A stretch of DNA of 6,533 nucleotides, taken from Nitrospirota bacterium. GTDB lineage: Bacteria; Nitrospirota; CAKKRA01; 9FT-COMBO-42-15. Where the stretch lies: positions 1-6,533 of the forward strand of contig JACPZJ010000205.1 in NCBI GenBank assembly GCA_016195585.1. Direction: 5' to 3'. A program made the translations under genes and the position numbers. Below are positions 6,218-6,533 of this stretch, piece by piece (the stretch's first letter is position 1; every line of letters begins with the position of its first letter). The notes below the pieces were generated by a model that made no database searches, was not told where the DNA came from, and saw only the letters and a program-made list of their open reading frames with translations.

Positions 6218-6533
6218 TGTTAAGATTTTTTGTGTCTGTTATTTTAATATTCTTCATCACAACATCCTGTACAAAAGATGAACCCCAGATAGGTGTCCTT
6301 GATATAACAGGAAATGTTGAGAGGAAGGACAAGGAGCCTGCCCCGGAGTTTACACTCACAGACCAGAATGGCAAGAAGGTGAGCCTTAAGGATTACAGGG
6401 GAAAGCTCGTATTAATAAACTTCATCTATACAAATTGCAAAGGCACATGTCCTCCGCTCTTATTAAAATTTAAAGAGATACAACTTGACCTGAAGGATGA
6501 ATTTAAAAAGCAGACAGCCCTTATTTCCATAAC
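6217..6533 (+). CDS. SCO1/SenC-family copper/thiol lipoprotein, 3' partial
   Basis: The reading frame opens at ATG 6217 and runs off the window end, leaving 105 codons. Residues 4-17 are hydrophobic and end at C18 (ITTSC), a somewhat weak lipobox, so this is probably an exported lipoprotein. From residue 41, PAPEFTLTDQNGKKVSLKDYRGK leads into VLINFIYTNCKGTCPP, with the CxxxC copper/thiol motif at C74 and C78 typical of SCO. The third copper ligand, a His much later in the chain, is outside the window. SCO proteins deliver copper to, or keep reduced, the copper sites of haem-copper oxidases, acting outside the cytoplasmic membrane. A strong ribosome site GGGAGGAG (6202-6209) lies 7 nt upstream, inside the NorQ-like gene, and the TAATG overlap indicates translational coupling. 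Proximity to an oxidase homologue lacking the CuB His pair suggests either a separate copper subunit downstream or a redox role. Confidence 0.9.
   Translation, partial: MLRFFVSVILIFFITTSCTKDEPQIGVLDITGNVERKDKEPAPEFTLTDQNGKKVSLKDYRGKLVLINFIYTNCKGTCPPLLLKFKEIQLDLKDEFKKQTALISI

Overview
The window (about 6.5 kb, moderate GC, rich in ATA and AGG/AGA codons) is a bioenergetics region from a bacterium. The gene set and codon style suggest an anaerobic or microaerophilic environmental lineage such as Nitrospirota or a related deep-branching group. This taxonomic guess is an inference with low confidence; no marker gene is present.

Left part (1-3317, + strand): the 3' 407 codons of a NuoF-type NADH dehydrogenase subunit (FMN and [4Fe-4S] motifs visible), followed closely by an unusual fusion protein. 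The fusion joins a di-haem cytochrome b/b6 membrane part, a two-cluster [4Fe-4S] ferredoxin, an MvhD/FlpD-like domain, one more membrane helix and a C-terminal domain predicted to be outside the cytoplasm. Together they look like a membrane complex that links the quinone pool to NAD(H) through an iron-sulfur relay. This is not ordinary complex I, and quinone-linked electron bifurcation or reverse electron flow is a reasonable hypothesis.

Middle (3321-3849, - strand): a small membrane-anchored rhodanese-fold protein whose catalytic Cys is Ser. A perfect-consensus sigma70-type promoter lies in the divergent intergenic region. Its 3' end is 3 bp from the end of the cytochrome b fusion gene.

Right part (3873-6533, + strand): a haem-copper oxidase subunit I homologue that keeps the haem-ligand histidines but lacks the His-His pair for CuB and the cross-linked Tyr; then a NorQ/CbbQ-type AAA+ ATPase; then the start of a SCO1/SenC lipoprotein, cut by the window end. 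NorQ and SenC are maturation factors, so the cluster looks like a non-standard NO reductase-like or otherwise divergent haem-copper enzyme with its assembly machinery.

Two GC-rich palindromes with a shared core (4798-4825 inside the oxidase gene, 5334-5356 in the leader before the NorQ gene) may be copies of one dispersed palindromic element. No tRNA, rRNA, CRISPR, insertion sequence or convincing intrinsic terminator was seen. No gene-free stretch exceeds about 105 bp.
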